Virus record (IMG/VR): IMGVR_UViG_3300044825_002005
Location: 1-39,501 of that record
DNA from: a virus
DNA: 39,501 nucleotides
Strand: one strand, 5' to 3'
Below the pieces are notes generated by a model. The model made no database searches and was not told the DNA's origin. It was given only the letters and a program-made list of their open reading frames with translations. Position numbers and translations under genes: made by a program. This document shows positions 36,624-39,501 of the stretch, piece by piece. Every line of letters starts with the position of its first letter. The stretch's first letter is position 1.

Positions 36624-39501
36624 TTAGATAATGAACCAGTTGGTCCCATCGCTGACCAGAGAGATCGCCGCGTACTGCACCGAGGATGCGAACGACGCGG
36701 ACCCATCAATCGTGCCACTGCTGGGAGTGATCGTCATGGTGAATGAGGACATATTCTTGATGACATACACATATCCTGCCCCAGGGCCTGACGCGCTAGG
36801 AATAGTGACCGTTGTGTTGGCACCTAGAGTCAGCAAGTACACCTCCTGAACGCCAGCTTGAGATGTGATCGTGTAGGTTCCGCTCGGGGAAGCACTAGTC
36901 ACATCAATCAGGTCCCCTGTCGTGGAGCCGTTGACCCATTGGCTCGTGGCGTTGTTGTACACAAGCGCCTGACCGTTGACAGGTGAGGTGATGACCACAT
37001 CAGTCAAGTCATCGAGCGCGGCAGATGTCGCAGGGAGATTGGTCAACTGCGAGCCATCGAGGGCAGGGAGCTTGACCGTTCCACCAACATCCTCAAGCAC
37101 CACCACATCGCCTGCGCCTGTGCCTGTGTCTACGAGAGCAGCTGTGCCGAGTCCGAGGTTGGTGCGCGCTGTGGCGACGTCTGCCAGGTCGCTCAGGTCG
37201 TTCGCACTGAGGAGCACATCAGCGGTCGCCGCCTTGAGCCCAAGCGCGGTGTCGATCCCTGCGAAGTGCGAGTCGAACTTGGCATCAGCGATGGTGTAGT
37301 TGGTCGGCGTGTAGGCGCTCGCGAAGTCACCTGCGTCACCGCCCTCGAGCTTGCCTGTCGTCGCGTTATAGACGATGGCCTGACCCGAGGTCGTAAGCCC
37401 CTTGGTGTTGATCTCGATGGAGCTGATGAAGTAGACGCCCCACGCTGGGAGGAGGTCTGCCGGTGCATAGTCGAAGCCCACGAGGTCGACAGTGCACTTG
37501 CTCTCAACGAATACCTCACCTGCAGTCTCACCACCGACCACATCTAGACCGCTCAAGAGGAAGGTGGTGTTGCTTCCACCGGTGGTCAGCTTGAGGCGAC
37601 CGAGCCCCCAGTTGGTGATGCGGATGATGTCGCCGCCGTTGGCGCTGTCAGGAACAGTCAAGACCTTCAGCGTGTCGGTGGCGTTGGCCATGATGTAGTG
37701 GACACCAGCGGTCAGCGTCAGAGGGTTCTGATCGGTGATGTACTGCAATGAGCTGATGAAGCTCGTTGGCACGTTGGTGAGGTTGGTGTAGTCGAGGCCT
37801 GTGACCTGGGAGGCATCGATCGCAGGGAGCGAGGGAGAGCCATCCACATCAACGATCTCAAGCACGTTGCCGATGGCTGACCCTGCGGTCTTGGTGGCGG
37901 CGCTCCCGAGTCCGAGGTTGGTGCGAGCTGTCGCCACGTCTGCGAGACCGCTGAGGTTGCCTGCCTTGAGGAGCGTGGCCGTGGTCAAGGGGCGCAGACC
38001 GACAGCGGTGTCGATACCTGCGACATGCTCAGTGACCGAGGCTCCTGCGGCGGTGTAGTTGACTGCGGTGTGGCTCGTGTCCACATCCTGCGCGGTCACG
38101 GTCACATCCCCTGCCACAGGCGCGATTCCGTTGACGCTGACCACGGTGGACCCACCGAGCGTACCAAGCACCGTGTCAATCCCACTCAGGTGCGAGTTCA
38201 GAGCGCTTGTGGCTGCGGTATAGTTGACCGGTGTGTTGGAGCTTGTGAGGTTCGCACCGTTGAGGGTGACTGACCCTGTCAGCGTATTGACCGACTGCAC
38301 AGGAGCCTGTGCAGAGGTGATGAAGTTCGCATCGTTGGTCAACTCGCTCGTGCTACCCGTGAACAAGAGCGCGTTGGGCAAGGTTGCGGTGTTCAAGAAG
38401 GTGCGGAACGAGCCATCAGCGAAGCCGCTCTGCCCTGCGATAGTCGCTGAACTCAGAGCGGTCAAGGGAACAGCAGAGCAGTTGGCGATGATCAGCTGTG
38501 AGGCTGCAGCGCTGTTGCTGATCGTGAGACCTGTGAGGTTGCACTGCACCAGGTAGATCGTCGCGGTCACATCTGCGCCGATGGTCAGAGTGCCTGTGAG
38601 GTCGCAGTCTCTGATCGTGATGAAGTTCGCTGTGCCGTTGGTGATCGTCAGGCCACCGAGCAGTTGACAGTCGATGAGCGCGTGGCGACCGAGAGTGCCG
38701 TTGATGGTGGTCAGCCCCTCGACTTGGAAGCCCTGCACCAGGTTGCGTGTGGAGGTTGCACCGCTGATGGTCAGCCCTCGCGACACAAGCTCGACGATCC
38801 CGAACGCACCTGTGCCACAGCCCTCGGCGCGCACCTTGATCAAGTCCTTGTCGGTGATGAGGACAGTGCTACCCCCATAAGACCCAGGAGAGACCCACAC
38901 GAGCTTGTTGGCGCTCGTCACCTCGTCGATACCTGCCTGCACATCAGACACGCCATCGTTGACGAAGAAGGCGTTGGAGTAGATGCGATTGCCGAGGGCG
39001 TCTGCTGAGTCAGTCAAGAGATCGCCCAAGACTGAGTCGATGCCTGCGACATGCTCAGTGACCGAGGCACCTGTGGCGGTGTAGTTGACTGCGGTGTGGT
39101 TGGTGTCGATGTCCTGCGCGGTCACGGTCACATCACCCACGACAGGCGCGATGCCGTTGACGGATGAGACAATGTCACCGCCAAGAGTGCCGAGGACTGT
39201 GTCGATCCCTGCGAGATGTGCCTCTACATCTGGAGTCGCTGCGGTGTAGTTGGAGGGAGACGCGGCCACACTCACGTCAGCCGCCTCGCCCGAGGTCGCG
39301 ACCGTTGCGAGCGAGGGAGCACCAGACAGGTCAGCGTATGCGCCCGAGGTCGCGACCGTGGCAAGAGTGGGAGTTCCCGACAGGTCAGCGTATGCGCCCG
39401 AGGTCGCGACCGTTGCGAGCGAGGGAGCACCAGACAGGTCAGCGTATGCGCCCGAGGTCGCGACCGTTGAGAGGTTGAGATCAGCGGCGGTCAGCGTGAC
39501 G
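36624..39501 (-). CDS. Tail fibre protein, C-terminal part (joined to the gene at 1-1824 on the circle)
   Basis: This frame enters from 39501 and stops at TAA 36624-36626. An internal GTG at 39275 could look like a start, but the frame is open upstream and in phase with the gene at 1-1824. It holds 18-residue repeats (ATVATSGAYADLSG), then modules of about 60 residues around VNGIAPVVGDVTVTAQD and AGIDTVLG. A stretch encoded near 38400-38900 has short, regularly spaced strands (TISG, TTING, TITNG, TGTLTIG) that look like a right-handed beta-helix. The last part (LVYNNATSQWVNG, then a small beta domain ending VSDGTNWFII) is the distal end. Three small proteins follow directly. A role in adsorption is inferred; I see no enzymatic motif I can assign. 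Confidence 0.85.
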   Translation of the reverse strand, partial: VTLTAADLNLSTVATSGAYADLSGAPSLATVATSGAYADLSGTPTLATVATSGAYADLSGAPSLATVATSGEAADVSVAASPSNYTAATPDVEAHLAGIDTVLGTLGGDIVSSVNGIAPVVGDVTVTAQDIDTNHTAVNYTATGASVTEHVAGIDSVLGDLLTDSADALGNRIYSNAFFVNDGVSDVQAGIDEVTSANKLVWVSPGSYGGSTVLITDKDLIKVRAEGCGTGAFGIVELVSRGLTISGATSTRNLVQGFQVEGLTTINGTLGRHALIDCQLLGGLTITNGTANFITIRDCDLTGTLTIGADVTATIYLVQCNLTGLTISNSAAASQLIIANCSAVPLTALSSATIAGQSGFADGSFRTFLNTATLPNALLFTGSTSELTNDANFITSAQAPVQSVNTLTGSVTLNGANLTSSNTPVNYTAATSALNSHLSGIDTVLGTLGGSTVVSVNGIAPVAGDVTVTAQDVDTSHTAVNYTAAGASVTEHVAGIDTAVGLRPLTTATLLKAGNLSGLADVATARTNLGLGSAATKTAGSAIGNVLEIVDVDGSPSLPAIDASQVTGLDYTNLTNVPTSFISSLQYITDQNPLTLTAGVHYIMANATDTLKVLTVPDSANGGDIIRITNWGLGRLKLTTGGSNTTFLLSGLDVVGGETAGEVFVESKCTVDLVGFDYAPADLLPAWGVYFISSIEINTKGLTTSGQAIVYNATTGKLEGGDAGDFASAYTPTNYTIADAKFDSHFAGIDTALGLKAATADVLLSANDLSDLADVATARTNLGLGTAALVDTGTGAGDVVVLEDVGGTVKLPALDGSQLTNLPATSAALDDLTDVVITSPVNGQALVYNNATSQWVNGSTTGDLIDVTSASPSGTYTITSQAGVQEVYLLTLGANTTVTIPSASGPGAGYVYVIKNMSSFTMTITPSSGTIDGSASFASSVQYAAISLVSDGTNWFII
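39327..39501. repeat. 54-bp coding repeats in the tail fibre gene
   Basis: Near-identical units begin at 39327, 39381 and 39435 (spacing 54 bases, 18 codons) and encode variants of ATVATSGAYADLSGAPSL. The last two units recur at 7 and 61 because of the terminal overlap. A related copy lies near 313. This is a known style of fibre shaft repeat and a likely place for recombination or assembly collapse. Confidence 0.8.

Noticed and set aside
1-39501. tRNA genes, integrase, DNA polymerase, transposase
   Set aside because: I looked for these in the translated genes and intergenic gaps and saw none; all gaps are short. A tRNA search program would be decisive for tRNAs.

Overview
The window is the genome of a G+C-rich, tailed double-stranded DNA phage, most probably a siphovirus: it has a tape measure protein and a tube protein but no sheath. 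Bases 1-127 recur exactly at 39375-39501, so the contig looks like a closed circle of about 39,374 unique bases cut inside the tail fibre gene. One reading frame runs from 1824 down to 1, re-enters at 39374 and ends at 36624, giving a fibre of about 1524 residues. The host is not identifiable. A holin-like protein and a pair of spanin-like membrane/coiled-coil proteins suggest a bacterium with an outer membrane.

Late genes lie on the minus strand and read from 25974 down to 1827, then through the fibre and across the junction to 31808. Most neighbours overlap by 1-20 bases, so this is probably one or a few long transcripts. In order of transcription: single-strand binding protein, an ECF-like sigma factor, terminase small subunit, a lytic transglycosylase, a PD-(D/E)XK-like protein, terminase large subunit, a holin-like protein and four small proteins. 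The head module follows: portal, Mu gpI-like protease with an in-frame internal scaffold start, decoration protein, major capsid protein and Mu gpF-like minor head protein. Then come connector and neck genes, tube protein, tail assembly chaperones joined by a predicted -1 frameshift, tape measure and tail tip genes. A CHAP lysin and the giant fibre end this stretch. Beyond the junction are three small fibre-tip proteins (one C1q/TNF-like), the spanin-like pair, a cobalamin-dependent class II ribonucleotide reductase, a 41-residue membrane peptide and an unknown protein.

The early region (26047-31803) holds three gene groups. Minus-strand genes 29396 to 27283 encode a replication initiator carrying seven 21-bp iterons and an adjacent AT-rich stretch (a lambda-like origin inside the gene), a DnaC-like helicase loader and an HTH protein. 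Plus-strand genes 29535 to 31803 encode a Cro-like HTH protein, a membrane protein, a RecT-like annealing protein, a small protein and another HTH protein. Plus-strand genes 26047 to 27311 encode ThyX and a dCMP deaminase, which with the reductase form a dTMP supply pathway.

I see no integrase, DNA polymerase, tRNA gene, CRISPR array or insertion sequence. The features most worth checking are the frameshift element, the in-gene origin, the nested protease/scaffold gene, the phage sigma factor, the KHQ-type ThyX motif and an 18-bp direct repeat flanking one unknown gene.
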